Shown in pieces: positions 11,212-20,763 of a stretch of 64,000 nt of DNA (position 1 is its first letter; each line of letters starts with the position of its first letter). Source of the DNA: Xanthomonas bonasiae (lineage in GTDB: Bacteria > Pseudomonadota > Gammaproteobacteria > Xanthomonadales > Xanthomonadaceae); assembly GCF_017163705.1 (NCBI RefSeq), contig NZ_JAFIWB010000005.1, positions 167,474-231,473 on the forward strand. The letters run 5' to 3'. The notes beneath the pieces were generated by a model. It did not search any database and was not told where the DNA came from. It was given only the letters and a program-made list of their open reading frames with translations. Made by a program: the position numbers and the translations under genes.

Positions 11212-12111
11212 TCAGCGCGCACCCGCACAATCGCCGCTGCCGCTCGCGGCCGGTGCCTTCATCCGGTACACATCGAGCTTGCCGGCCTTCGGTGCGCGCG
11301 CGCTGCCGACCACCAGCAGCTCGGTCGGCTTGGAGGCATCCAGCACCGCACCGCGGGTGTCGCCATCGGCGCCGTTGAACGACAGCGCCAGTGGCTGTGC
11401 CTGCACGTAGTGCCCACCGGCGCACTGCGCGAGCAACAGCTGCGCGCCCTGCGCCTTGCGCGCCCGCGCGAACACCAGCGCGCGGCCGTCGCCCAGCCAG
11501 GCCGCGTCGGTTTCGTCGTCGGCGCTGTTGATCCCATCCAGCGCCTGCGGTTGGCCGAAGGCCTGGCCCTGCAGCCGCGCCACGAACAGGTCCATGCCGC
11601 CGGCGCCGCCGTGGCCGTCGCTGGCGAACAATAGCCGGGTGCCGTCCAGCGACAGGGTCGGCGCGCGCTCGTCGCCGCGCGAGTTCACCGCCGCGCCCAG
11701 GTTCTGCGGCGGGCCGTAGCGGCCGTCGGCCAGCACCGGCGCGCGGTACAGGTCGCTGCCGCCGTGGCCGCCGGCGCGGTCGGAGGCGAAGTACAGCCAA
11801 CGCCCGTCGGCGCTGAAGAACGGGTCGCCATCGGCATCGGGCGAGTTCAGCGGCGCCGGCAACGGCTGCGGGTCGACCCAGCGTCCGTCGCGCAGCGTGG
11901 CCTGCCACAGGTCGCCGCCGCCGGGCCCGCCGGCGCGGTCGGGGCTGGCCCAGACGATGCGTCGTCCGTCGGCGGAAACGCTGGCGCGGGTCTCGTCGGC
12001 CTTGGTCGAGACCACGCCCATGCCCTCGATGCCGAACTCGGAAAGCGCGAACGCCGGCGGCGCGCAGAGTAAACTCGCGGCCAGCGCGAGCGGCAGGGCG
12101 GGGGTCCGCAT
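11212..12111 (-). CDS. Exported WD40-like (PD40) beta-propeller protein
   Basis: A 299-residue protein starting [20 protein letters not shown], a signal peptide. It contains at least five PD40/TolB-type blades, recognised by repeated '[17 protein letters not shown]', '[16 protein letters not shown]' and '[16 protein letters not shown]' units, each with a nearby D-L-(W/Y/F) strand. Such propellers bind proteins or peptidoglycan-linked partners in the periplasm. It is divergent from aroE with 52 bases between. The start is taken at the signal peptide rather than the longer reading frame. Precise role unknown. Confidence 0.85.
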   Translation of the reverse strand: MRTPALPLALAASLLCAPPAFALSEFGIEGMGVVSTKADETRASVSADGRRIVWASPDRAGGPGGGDLWQATLRDGRWVDPQPLPAPLNSPDADGDPFFSADGRWLYFASDRAGGHGGSDLYRAPVLADGRYGPPQNLGAAVNSRGDERAPTLSLDGTRLLFASDGHGGAGGMDLFVARLQGQAFGQPQALDGINSADDETDAAWLGDGRALVFARARKAQGAQLLLAQCAGGHYVQAQPLALSFNGADGDTRGAVLDASKPTELLVVGSARAPKAGKLDVYRMKAPAASGSGDCAGAR

Positions 12112-12163
12112 GTCGGATTCCTTCGGATGTCGCGACCAGTCTAAAACAACCAACGAGCGTTCC

Positions 12164-13012
12164 ATGCCCACATCCCGCTATGCCGTGTTCGGCCATCCCG
12201 TCACCCATTCGCTGTCGCCGCGCATCCATGCCGACTTCGCCAAGCAGACCGGCATCGCCCTGCAGTACGACGCGATCGACGCCCTGCCGGACGGCTTCGC
12301 GGCGGCGCTGGCGGCCTTTGCCGCGGAAGGCGGCGCGGGCGCCAACGTGACCCTGCCGCTGAAGGAAGCCGCATACGCGCTGAGCGTGGTCCACAGCGAG
12401 CGCGCGCAGCGCGCCGGGGCGGTCAACACGCTCAGCTTCCGCGACGGGCAGTGGCACGGCGACAACACCGACGGCGCCGGCCTGGTGCGCGACCTGACCG
12501 GGCGCAACGGCCTGGACCTGCGCGGCCGCCGCGCGCTGCTGATCGGTGCCGGCGGCGCCGCGCGCGGCGTGGCGCCGGCGCTGCTGGAGGCCGGCGTGCA
12601 GCAGTTGCTGATCGTCAACCGGTCGCCCGAGCGCGCCGATGCGCTGGTCGATGCGTTGGGCGAACCGGCGCGGGCCATTTCCCGCTACTGGGAAGACCTG
12701 CGCGAACTGGGCGACTTCGAACTGATCGTCAATGCCACCGCGGCCGGCCGCGACGACAGCGCGGGATTCTCGCTGCCGCTGTCGCTGGTCAACAGCATGA
12801 CCCTGGCGGTGGACCTGAACTACGGCGAGGTCGCGATTCCGTTCCTGGCCTGGGCGCGTGCGGCGCATTGCCGCGATACCGTGGACGGGCTGGGCATGCT
12901 GGTCGAGCAGGCGGCCGAAAGCTTCGAGCGCTGGCACGGCGTGCGCCCGGACACCGACCCGGTCTACGCCGCGCTGCGTGCGCGCGACGCGGTGCTGGTC
13001 AGCGCCGACTGA
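12164..13012 (+). CDS. aroE: Shikimate dehydrogenase
   Basis: AroE reduces 3-dehydroshikimate to shikimate with NADPH in the cytoplasmic chorismate pathway. The 282-residue length is normal. Seen: [14 protein letters not shown] (shikimate-binding serines), [11 protein letters not shown] with the catalytic lysine, [11 protein letters not shown] with the catalytic Asp, and the dinucleotide motif [16 protein letters not shown]. The ATG at 12164 precedes [11 protein letters not shown]. It begins a same-strand run of two small membrane-protein genes and dinG, but gaps of 45-80 bases leave operon structure open. Confidence 0.97.
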   Translation: MPTSRYAVFGHPVTHSLSPRIHADFAKQTGIALQYDAIDALPDGFAAALAAFAAEGGAGANVTLPLKEAAYALSVVHSERAQRAGAVNTLSFRDGQWHGDNTDGAGLVRDLTGRNGLDLRGRRALLIGAGGAARGVAPALLEAGVQQLLIVNRSPERADALVDALGEPARAISRYWEDLRELGDFELIVNATAAGRDDSAGFSLPLSLVNSMTLAVDLNYGEVAIPFLAWARAAHCRDTVDGLGMLVEQAAESFERWHGVRPDTDPVYAALRARDAVLVSAD

Positions 13013-13057
13013 TCTCTGCGCCCCGGCGCTTGTTTTCGTGGCTAGACGGAGATTCCG

Positions 13058-13384
13058 ATGGACGATGGATTCGTGATGCAGCTGTTGACCACGGTGGGCT
13101 TCCAGCTGCCGATCCTGATCGTGCTCGGCACCGGCCTGGTGCTGCTGGCCACGCGCCGCCCCGGCCGCGCCCGCACGCTGGGCCTGTGGGGCTTGAGCCT
13201 GCTGCTGCTCGGCGGGCTGTGCGGCACGGTGACCTCGCTGCTGCCGATGTGGATCGTCGCGCAGGGCGGGAACTTCTCCAGCTACGCGGTCTGGTACGGC
13301 ATGCTGCAGGCGGTGTTCACCCTGCTGCATGCGGTGGCGATGCTGCTGGTGGTGCTGGCGCTGCGGTTTGCCTTGCCGCGCTAG
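13058..13384 (+). CDS. Membrane protein, 108 residues
   Basis: A very hydrophobic protein with three probable membrane segments (residues 10-28, 42-62 and 80-105). The N-terminus MDDGFVMQLLTTVGFQ is short and likely outside. No family recognised. It follows aroE by 45 bases on the same strand and precedes another small membrane protein gene of similar composition. Confidence 0.6.
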   Translation: MDDGFVMQLLTTVGFQLPILIVLGTGLVLLATRRPGRARTLGLWGLSLLLLGGLCGTVTSLLPMWIVAQGGNFSSYAVWYGMLQAVFTLLHAVAMLLVVLALRFALPR

Positions 13385-13464
13385 CACGGGCCGTCCGCGT
13401 TGGTCGCAGCAGCTGTCGGTGTTGCTACCATGTGGTCACGCCTGCCGTAGCCGGAACGATCGCG

Positions 13465-13812
13465 ATGCGCCTTAACCATTTCGTGGATTTTGCGCTGGTG
13501 GCCGGGAGTGTCGGCCTGGCCGCCAAGTTCGGCATCCTGCTGCTCGGCTTCCTGCTGCTGTTGCGCTGCGCACCCGGCCGCCCGCGCACCCTGTTGCAGT
13601 GGGGGCTGGTGGTGCTGCTGGCCAACGTGATGCTGCCGATGTTTCTGGTGGCAGTGGTGGGCGTGGTGCGGCTGATCACCGGTTTCTCCGGCGACATGTG
13701 GGCGGACACCGCGATCAAGCTGCTGCAGGATCTTCTGTTCGCCATCGGCCTGGCGCTGCTGCTGCAGGCATTGTGGCTGACCCTGCCGCGCAAGCAGAGC
13801 GCACCGGGCTGA
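13465..13812 (+). CDS. Membrane protein, 115 residues
   Basis: A hydrophobic protein beginning MRLNHFVDFALVAGSVGLAA, with three or four membrane segments and a basic C-terminal tail (TLPRKQSAPG). No family recognised. It lies between another small membrane protein gene and dinG on the same strand. The ATG at 13465 is the first that keeps the amphipathic start followed by a full membrane helix. Confidence 0.6.
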   Translation: MRLNHFVDFALVAGSVGLAAKFGILLLGFLLLLRCAPGRPRTLLQWGLVVLLANVMLPMFLVAVVGVVRLITGFSGDMWADTAIKLLQDLLFAIGLALLLQALWLTLPRKQSAPG

Positions 13813-13868
13813 TCGGCAGGCGCATGCCCGGTCGCGGTAGTTGCGACCGGACGTGAGAAAATGCCGGC

Positions 13869-15998
13869 ATGAACGATGACGCCACAGCGGCCGCGGCCCG
13901 CGCAGCCGACACCCCCCAGCGCCAGCTGACCGAGCCGATGAAGCTGGCGATCCGCGACGCCTACACCAAGCTGCAGGCCAACACGCCCGGCTTCATGGTG
14001 CGCCGCGCGCAGAGCCAGATGATCGGGGTGGTGTCGCGCGCGCTGGGCACCTCCGGCGGCGTCGGCGTGGCCGAGGCGCCGACCGGCGTCGGCAAGAGCC
14101 TGGGCTACCTCACCGCCGGGGTGCCGATCGCGCTGGCCAGCAAGAAGAAGCTGGTGATCAGCACCGGCACCGTGGCATTGCAGTCGCAATTGGTGGAGCG
14201 CGACATTCCCGCCTTCCTCAAGGCCACCGGCATCGAGGCGACGGTGGCGCTGGCCAAGGGCCGCACCCGCTACCTGTGCGCGCGCAACGTCGCCGAGCTG
14301 CATGGCGACGCCGCGCAGAACAGCATGTTCGAGGACGAGGCGCCGCTGTACGACCGCCCGCTGAGCCCGGCCGAGGCCGAGCAGGCGCGCGCGCTGGCCA
14401 AGGCCTACGCCGACAAGACCTGGAACGGCGACCTGGACACCGCGCCGGAACCGATCCCGGCGTCGCTGCGCGCGCGGATCACCACCAACGCCGCCGGCTG
14501 TGCCGGGCGCCGCTGCTCGTTCGCGGTGCAGTGCCCGGTGCTGAAGGCGCGCAGCGACGTGCGCGATGCGCAGATCGTGGTCACCAACCATGCGCTGCTG
14601 CTGTCGGCGCTGGCGTTGGGCGACAGCGACAACGGCCAGCCGCTGATCGCGCCGCCGGCGGACATGCTGCTGGTGCTCGACGAAGGCCACCACATCGCCG
14701 GCGTGGCCATCGACCAGGGCGCGGCCAACCTGGCGCTGGACGACATGGCGCGGCGCACCGGCCGCCTGCAGGCGCTGGTCGGCGCCGCCTATCGGCTGGC
14801 CGACAAGGACACCATCGGCAACCAGTTGCCGAACGAAGCGATCGAACTGGCGACCCAGGTCAGCAAGGGGCTGAAGAGCTTCCGCGCCGAGATCGAACGC
14901 GCCTGGGTGCCGGACCCGGGCCAGGAAGAACCGATGTGGCGCGCGCCCAACGGGCGCCTGCCCGAGGACTGGAAACCCTTCATCGATGCGCAGGCGCAGG
15001 ACACCGCCGCGCTGCTCAACTGGGTGCAGGCCGCGCATCAGCTGGTGGCCAAGTCCAAGCAGGAGGACGCGGCCAAGGAGCGCCTGCAGCGCAGCCTGGG
15101 CATGGCCCTGGAGATGGTCGAGCAGCAATACGCGCTATGGCTGGGCTGGCGCCGCGAGGACCAGGACGGGCAGGCGCCGATGGCGCGCTGGATCACCCTG
15201 TCGCGCGATGCCGACCTGGTCTGCCATTGCTCGCCGGTGTCGGCCGCGCAGGTGCTGCGCGCGCTGTTGTGGAGCGAAGTGGACTCGGCGGTGCTGACCT
15301 CGGCCACGTTGACCGGCGGCGGCGATTTCCAGGCGCTGGCGATCGACAACGGCCTGCCCGCGCATGCGGAAATGGTGTCGCTGTCCTCGCCGTTCGACCT
15401 GCCCAACCAGGCCGAGCTGATCGTGCCGAAATTCCCGGTGGCGCCGGACGACCGCGAAGGCCATCCGCGCGAGGTCGCGCGCTACCTGGTCAAGGAGCTG
15501 GACTGGGGCAAGGGCTCGATCGTGCTGTTCACCTCGCGCTGGAAGATGCTCAAGGTCGCCGACCTGTTGCCGATCGCGCAGCGCAACCGCGTGCTGGTGC
15601 AGGGCGATGGCTCCAAGTCGCAGATGATCGGCGAGCACATGCGCCGCATCGGCGCCGGCGAAGGCTCGGTGCTGTTCGGCCTGAATTCCTTCGGCGAAGG
15701 CCTGGACCTGCCGGGCGAGGCCTGCACCACCGTGGTCATCACCCAGGTGCCGTTCGCGGTGCCGACCGACCCGCAGACCGCCACGCTCGGCGAATGGTTC
15801 GAAAGCCGCGGCCTCAACGCCTTCAACCTGATCGCGGTGCCGCATGCGCTGCGTACGCTGACCCAGTTCGCCGGCCGCCTGATCCGCAGTTCCAGCGACC
15901 ACGGCCGGGTCATCATTCTCGATTCGCGCCTGCTGACCAAGCGCTACGGCAAGCGCATCATCGATGCGCTGCCGCCGTTCAAGCGGGTGATCGGGTAG
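13869..15998 (+). CDS. dinG: ATP-dependent DNA helicase DinG
   Basis: DinG is an XPD-like superfamily 2 helicase with an Fe-S cluster, moving 5' to 3' and able to unwind D-loops, R-loops and DNA-RNA hybrids. The 709-residue length is normal. Seen: Walker A EAPTGVGKSLGYLTAG near residue 73; four cluster cysteines in RTRYLCARN and GCAGRRCSFAVQCPV; the helicase box LLVLDEGHHIAG; and C-terminal motif VI-like QFAGRLIRSSSDHGR. In other bacteria dinG is induced by DNA damage; I see no LexA box that I can support here. Confidence 0.95.
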   Translation: MNDDATAAAARAADTPQRQLTEPMKLAIRDAYTKLQANTPGFMVRRAQSQMIGVVSRALGTSGGVGVAEAPTGVGKSLGYLTAGVPIALASKKKLVISTGTVALQSQLVERDIPAFLKATGIEATVALAKGRTRYLCARNVAELHGDAAQNSMFEDEAPLYDRPLSPAEAEQARALAKAYADKTWNGDLDTAPEPIPASLRARITTNAAGCAGRRCSFAVQCPVLKARSDVRDAQIVVTNHALLLSALALGDSDNGQPLIAPPADMLLVLDEGHHIAGVAIDQGAANLALDDMARRTGRLQALVGAAYRLADKDTIGNQLPNEAIELATQVSKGLKSFRAEIERAWVPDPGQEEPMWRAPNGRLPEDWKPFIDAQAQDTAALLNWVQAAHQLVAKSKQEDAAKERLQRSLGMALEMVEQQYALWLGWRREDQDGQAPMARWITLSRDADLVCHCSPVSAAQVLRALLWSEVDSAVLTSATLTGGGDFQALAIDNGLPAHAEMVSLSSPFDLPNQAELIVPKFPVAPDDREGHPREVARYLVKELDWGKGSIVLFTSRWKMLKVADLLPIAQRNRVLVQGDGSKSQMIGEHMRRIGAGEGSVLFGLNSFGEGLDLPGEACTTVVITQVPFAVPTDPQTATLGEWFESRGLNAFNLIAVPHALRTLTQFAGRLIRSSSDHGRVIILDSRLLTKRYGKRIIDALPPFKRVIG

Positions 15999-16016
15999 CG
16001 ATCGCGAAGGCCGGCG

Positions 16017-17282
16017 CTATGGCGTCTGCTGCAGGCTGTACAGCAAGGTGCCGTAGCCGAGCTGGTCGTAGCCGCCGCTGTTGGGGCCGTAGTCGCCGCC
16101 GCCGCCCTCGGCGCGGACCTTGGCGGCGAATCTGGTCAGGTACGGTGCCTTGAGGCCTTTCAGCACCACGTAGTGGTTGTACAGCAGCTCCCATTCCGGG
16201 CGCAGCGTGCCGCGCCCGTTCGGCGAGAGCGTCGTCTGCGTGACATCGCTGTTGCTGTAGGGGGTGTACGGCAGCGCCAGGGTGTCGTCGCAGCGGTCGC
16301 CATCGGTGTCGCAGACGTTGTAGGCGGCCACGTATTCGGCGCCCTTGAGCACGCGGTTGTCGTCGTAGCCGAACAGGTCATCGCCCTGGCTCCAGGCCAT
16401 CTGGCACAGCGAACCGAGCAGCGCGATCACCAGCGTGGCATGGCCCTGGTCGCGTCCGCTCTCCTGCACCTGGCCCATGCCCTGCGCCGGATACAGCTTC
16501 CAGATCGCCTTGGCCAGGCTGCCATTGCCGGCGCCGTGCTTGAAGTAGTCGATCGCCTCGTCGTACAGGTCCGCGCGGTCGGTGAGCACGCCGATGGCGA
16601 GGATCGCATTGAGCTGCGCCAGATCCCAGTTCGCCCAGTAGTGGTCGATCTGCGCGTTGTTGTGGCGGACCAGGAAGTCGTGATTGATCGGATAGAACAC
16701 GTCCAGCATCATCTGCTTGAAGCGATTGAAGTCATCCCCGTTCCAGCCGGTGTAGTCGCGCATCAGTTCGCCGGCATTGGCGAATTCGTAGCCGTAGATG
16801 CCGGCGGCCAGCGCCGCGTCGCTGGTGCCGCGGATCGCGGTGAGCTTGCCCGACCAGGCATTCATGATCTCTATCGCCTTGTCGGCATAGCGGCTGTCGC
16901 CGCCGAGCTTCCAGCGCAGCGCCAATGCATAGGCGGCCGCGGCATCCCGGTACAGCAGTGTGTAGTTCTCCGGATGCTGGCCGTCGTAGCCGCGGTAGAC
17001 GATCTCCACAGGGCGCGGCTTCCAGTCCAGCGAGGCATGCGGGTTGGCGATCAGGCGTTCCCATCCTGCTTGCCAGGGGGCGGCGGAGAGGGTGAGTTTT
17101 TCCCGGATACGGGCCAGATCCTGTGCGCTGTGCAGCAAGCCGGGATGTGCGAAGGTCCGGGTCGCTGCATCGGCCTCGGCGACGAGGGCGGCCATGCACA
17201 GCAGCAACAGCGCGATCCAGCGCAGCGCGCCGCGCGCGCGCGAACGGCGCTCTTCTACACGCACAGTCGTGTGGTCATGCAT
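16017..17282 (-). CDS. Exported alginate-lyase-superfamily protein
   Basis: A 421-residue protein whose N-terminus (MHDHTTVRVEERRSRARGALRWIALLLL, given here only as far as the hydrophobic core) is an unusually long signal peptide. The mature part is an all-alpha toroid of the alginate lyase family: LHSAQDLARIREKL at the start, then the conserved centre HNNAQIDHYWANWD carrying Asn, His and Tyr typical of the family active site. Family enzymes cleave uronate-containing polysaccharides by beta-elimination in the periplasm. Substrate is not evident; a plant or bacterial uronate polymer is plausible. Monocistronic, divergent from the catalase gene. Confidence 0.82.
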   Translation of the reverse strand: MHDHTTVRVEERRSRARGALRWIALLLLCMAALVAEADAATRTFAHPGLLHSAQDLARIREKLTLSAAPWQAGWERLIANPHASLDWKPRPVEIVYRGYDGQHPENYTLLYRDAAAAYALALRWKLGGDSRYADKAIEIMNAWSGKLTAIRGTSDAALAAGIYGYEFANAGELMRDYTGWNGDDFNRFKQMMLDVFYPINHDFLVRHNNAQIDHYWANWDLAQLNAILAIGVLTDRADLYDEAIDYFKHGAGNGSLAKAIWKLYPAQGMGQVQESGRDQGHATLVIALLGSLCQMAWSQGDDLFGYDDNRVLKGAEYVAAYNVCDTDGDRCDDTLALPYTPYSNSDVTQTTLSPNGRGTLRPEWELLYNHYVVLKGLKAPYLTRFAAKVRAEGGGGDYGPNSGGYDQLGYGTLLYSLQQTP

Positions 17283-17567
17283 CGGAATCTCTCCTGGGTT
17301 GGCGGCGGCGCGCAATGCGGCTGCGCTCGGCGCGCGCGGCACGGCAGGTTCGCCGGCATCGTCTACATTTTGATGTCGGTTTTCCGTTGCTGCGCTGCGC
17401 GTGCGATGTGTGTCGTCGAACTTGCAATGCATCGCCCACGCTATCGGAGACCGCAATCACATCGCCGGCGCTGTATCTGCCGCGCCTATCGCTTCCATAG
17501 CAACTAACGAATTCTCCGCGCACGACGCTACCGCCATCATTCAGCTCCCTCAACACGAGCTGACGCC

Positions 17568-19091
17568 ATGCGCCCTGGAACACTGTTGGTGCTCGCCCTG
17601 CTGTCGCAGACCCTGATCGTCCCCGCCGGGTTCGCGCAGTCCACGCTCACGCGCGACAACGGCGCGCCGGTCGGCGACAACCAGAACTCGCAGACCGCCG
17701 GCGCCACCGGCCCGACCCTGCTGCAGGACGTGCAGCTGATCCAGAAGCTGCAGCGTTTCGACCGCGAGCGCATCCCCGAGCGCGTGGTGCATGCGCGCGG
17801 CACCGGCGTGCATGGCGAGTTCACCGCCAGCGCCGACATCTCCGACCTGACCAAGGCCAAGGTGTTCGCTGCCGGCGCGAAGACCCCGGTGTTCGTGCGC
17901 TTCTCCTCGGTGGTGCACGGCAACCACTCGCCGGAGACGCTGCGCGACCCGCACGGCTTCGCCACCAAGTTCTATACCAGCGAAGGCAACTGGGACCTGG
18001 TCGGCAACAACTTCCCGACCTTCTTCATCCGCGATGCGATCAAGTTCCCGGACATGGTGCATGCGTTCAAGCCGGATCCGCGCACGAACCTGGACGACGA
18101 TTCGCGCCGCTTCGATTTCTTCTCGCACGTGCCCGAAGCCACGCGCACGCTGACCCTGCTGTACTCCAACGAAGGCACGCCGGCCGGCTACCGCTTCATG
18201 GACGGCAACGGCGTGCATGCCTATAAGCTGGTCAACGCGCAGGGCGAGGTGCACTACGTCAAGTTCCATTGGAAGTCGCTGCAGGGCCTGAAGAACCTGG
18301 ATCCGAAGCAGGTGGCGCAGGTGCAGGGCAAGGACTACAGCCACCTGACCAACGACCTGGTCGGCGCGATCAAGCAGGGCGACTATCCGAAGTGGGACCT
18401 GTACATCCAGGTACTGAAGCCGGAAGACCTGGCCAAGTTCGACTTCGATCCGCTGGACGCGACCAAGATCTGGCCCGACGTCCCCGAGCGCAAGATCGGG
18501 CAGATGGTGCTGAACAGGAACGTGGACAACTTCTTCCAGGAGACCGAGCAGGTGGCGATGGCGCCGGCCAACCTGGTGCCGGGCATCGAACCGTCGGAAG
18601 ACCGCCTGCTGCAGGGCCGCATCTTCTCCTATGCCGACACCCAGCTGTACCGCGTCGGCACCAACGGCCTGAGCCTGCCGGTGAACCGGCCATTGGTGGC
18701 GGTCAACAACGGCAATCAGGACGGCGCGATGAACGCCGGCGCCACCGCCAGCGGCGTCAACTACGAACCGAGCCGGCTCAGCCCGCGTCCGCAGGATCCG
18801 AACGCGCGTTACAGCCAGCTGCCGCTGTCGGGCACCACCCAGCAGGCGAAGATCGTCCGCGAGCAGAACTTCAAGCAGGCCGGCGATCTGTTCCGCAGCT
18901 ACAGCAAGAAAGAGCAGCAGGACCTGATCCAGAGCTTCGGCGAATCGCTGGCCGGCACCGACGACGCCAGCAAGCACATCATGCTGTCGTTCCTGTACAA
19001 GGCCGATCCGGCCTACGGCAGCGGTGTCGCCCGCGTCGCCAAGGGCGATCTGGCGCGGGTCAAGCAGCTGGCCGCGCAGTTGCAGGATTGA
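17568..19091 (+). CDS. Exported monofunctional heme catalase
   Basis: A 507-residue catalase with a cleavable signal peptide (MRPGTLLVLALLSQTLIVPA, cleavage near GFAQS), so probably periplasmic. It keeps the distal His and Ser region ERVVHARGTGVHGEF, the Asn region NNFPTFFIRDAIKFPD, and the proximal heme tyrosine in RIFSYADTQLYRVG. It removes hydrogen peroxide. The next gene encodes an exported ankyrin-repeat protein, the same order as katB-ankB in Pseudomonas and the catalase-ankyrin pair reported in Xanthomonas. Peroxide (OxyR) control is likely from that precedent; the 285-base upstream region shows no OxyR site that I can place with confidence. Confidence 0.95.
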   Translation: MRPGTLLVLALLSQTLIVPAGFAQSTLTRDNGAPVGDNQNSQTAGATGPTLLQDVQLIQKLQRFDRERIPERVVHARGTGVHGEFTASADISDLTKAKVFAAGAKTPVFVRFSSVVHGNHSPETLRDPHGFATKFYTSEGNWDLVGNNFPTFFIRDAIKFPDMVHAFKPDPRTNLDDDSRRFDFFSHVPEATRTLTLLYSNEGTPAGYRFMDGNGVHAYKLVNAQGEVHYVKFHWKSLQGLKNLDPKQVAQVQGKDYSHLTNDLVGAIKQGDYPKWDLYIQVLKPEDLAKFDFDPLDATKIWPDVPERKIGQMVLNRNVDNFFQETEQVAMAPANLVPGIEPSEDRLLQGRIFSYADTQLYRVGTNGLSLPVNRPLVAVNNGNQDGAMNAGATASGVNYEPSRLSPRPQDPNARYSQLPLSGTTQQAKIVREQNFKQAGDLFRSYSKKEQQDLIQSFGESLAGTDDASKHIMLSFLYKADPAYGSGVARVAKGDLARVKQLAAQLQD

Positions 19092-19164
19092 TCGTTCGCA
19101 GCGCAGCGCGGCGGCGCCTCCCCCAGGCCGCGCTGCGCTGCGCCCTCTTTGTCGGAGACCGAGC

Positions 19165-19710
19165 ATGCGTCGCTTCCTTCTTCTCGTCCTGAGCCTGGTC
19201 GCCGTCTCGGCGACTGCCGCGCCCGCACCCGCCGACCCGGCCAAGGTCCAGGCGCAACTGCGCGACTACTTCTTCGATGCCGCGCGCGAAGGCCGCCAGG
19301 ACATGCTGGCCGAGTTCATCCGGGCGCACTACGACCTCAACACCCGCGACGACAAGGGCTATACCGCGCTGATCCTGGCCGCCTACCACGGCCAGCAGCC
19401 GGCGGTGGAGCAATTGCTGCAGGCCGGCGCCGATCCGTGCGCGCAGGACAGGCGCGGCAACACCGCGCTGATGGGCGCGATCTTCAAGGGCGAGCTGGCG
19501 ATCGCCAAGCGGCTGATGCAGGCCGATTGCGCGCCCGACCAGCGCAACAACGCCGGGCAGACCGCAGCGATGTACGCGGCCCTGTTCCAGCGCACCGAGG
19601 TGCTGAAGGACCTCGCTGCCAAGGGCGCGGATCTGCAGGCGAAGGACGCGCAGGGCAACGACGTGGCCAAGCTGCAGCGCGGCGAGTTCGCGCAGGCGCC
19701 GCTGCGCTGA
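19165..19710 (+). CDS. Exported ankyrin-repeat protein, catalase partner
   Basis: A 181-residue protein starting MRRFLLLVLSLVAVSATAAP, a signal peptide. Four ankyrin repeats follow: LNTRDDKGYTALILAAYHGQ, then DPCAQDRRGNTALMGAIFKG, then APDQRNNAGQTAAMYAALFQ, then LQAKDAQGNDVAKL. It lies 73 bases after the catalase stop, same strand, probably co-transcribed. In Pseudomonas the ankyrin partner is needed for full activity of the exported catalase; the same job is inferred here. Confidence 0.9.
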   Translation: MRRFLLLVLSLVAVSATAAPAPADPAKVQAQLRDYFFDAAREGRQDMLAEFIRAHYDLNTRDDKGYTALILAAYHGQQPAVEQLLQAGADPCAQDRRGNTALMGAIFKGELAIAKRLMQADCAPDQRNNAGQTAAMYAALFQRTEVLKDLAAKGADLQAKDAQGNDVAKLQRGEFAQAPLR

Positions 19711-19790
19711 ACCGCATGCGGACACCAGCGGTGCGCGCGGGCATGGCCGCGCTCCGCGCGCTCAGCCGACCGTGCCGCCATGCGGCTCGT

Positions 19791-20609
19791 TCAATGTGGC
19801 GGCCACAGCGCAGCGAAGATGCACGCGTTCATCGCCAGGTTGAAGCTGGCATGCGCGGCCATCGCAGGGAACAACGAACCGCTGCGGTGCCGCAGCGATG
19901 CGAACAGCAGCGCCGTGCAGAACATCAGGCCGACCCACAGCGCAGCGGACAGCGGCAGCAGGCGGATACCGGCCGCGGTCGCCAGCAGTCCGTGATGGCA
20001 AAGATGCACCAGGCCGAACCACAGCGCTTCGATGCAGGTGCTCGCGCGTAGCGAAAACCGCTCTTCCAGCGCGCGTTGCAGCAGGCCGCGGAAAAAGATC
20101 TCCTCGCCGATCGGGCTGAACAGCAGCGCGGGCACGGTGGCCACCAGAAACAGCTGCAGCGTGCTGAAACCCTGGTGGGGAATCGTGTCGCGGTAATTGC
20201 GCGCGACGCTGACGAACCAGTTGTCCTCGCCGCTGCCGAAGGCGATGGCGACGAGTGCGAAGCATGCAAGGGCCGCCAGCGCCCCCAACGCGAGCGACGG
20301 CGCGAACCAGGCGAGCCGTATCGGCCGCACCAATCCGATCTGCTGGCGCCCCGGACGGGACAGCAGCAGCCACGGACTCGCTGCCATGCACACGAAGCCG
20401 AGCGGCAGCAACCAGCGCCAGTGCGCCGGCGCCAGCGTGCCTGCCGCACGCATGGCGGCGAAGACCAGCGCCAATGCCACGGCAACAGGCAACCCGCGCG
20501 CGCTGCTGAACTTCCACGACAGACGCGAGGTCAGGGACACGGGCCGATCTCGCTCGATGTGGGTGCGCTGGTGCGCGTAGGGCAGGCTGCTGTGCTGGTG
20601 CTCGGCCAC
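19791..20609 (-). CDS. CPBP family intramembrane glutamic protease
   Basis: A 272-residue polytopic membrane protein with seven or eight hydrophobic segments. The family motifs are present: GEEIFFRGLLQRALEERF (EExxxR) near residue 165, FGLVHLCHHG (FxxxH) near 200, and HASFNLAMN near 255 (HxxxN). CPBP (Abi) proteases cut within membranes and process prenylated or bacteriocin-related peptides in some bacteria. The neighbouring genes do not show a substrate. Confidence 0.9.
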   Translation of the reverse strand: MAEHQHSSLPYAHQRTHIERDRPVSLTSRLSWKFSSARGLPVAVALALVFAAMRAAGTLAPAHWRWLLPLGFVCMAASPWLLLSRPGRQQIGLVRPIRLAWFAPSLALGALAALACFALVAIAFGSGEDNWFVSVARNYRDTIPHQGFSTLQLFLVATVPALLFSPIGEEIFFRGLLQRALEERFSLRASTCIEALWFGLVHLCHHGLLATAAGIRLLPLSAALWVGLMFCTALLFASLRHRSGSLFPAMAAHASFNLAMNACIFAALWPPH

Positions 20610-20763
20610 GCAAGCGTGCGATCACTGGAGAGGCTGCAACAGACGCGCGGGAGCGTCAGTCGCCACGGGCGCTACCGGTGGCGCTTGTGGCAAGGAATGG
20701 CCGAGGCCATCCGGTGTCGCTCCCAAATGCCACGCCAACGGCGGTTGCGCGCGACGACGATGG

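Noticed and set aside
17283..17567. OxyR site upstream of the catalase gene
   Set aside because: CTATCG and CATAG pieces are present but spacing does not match the four-part motif.
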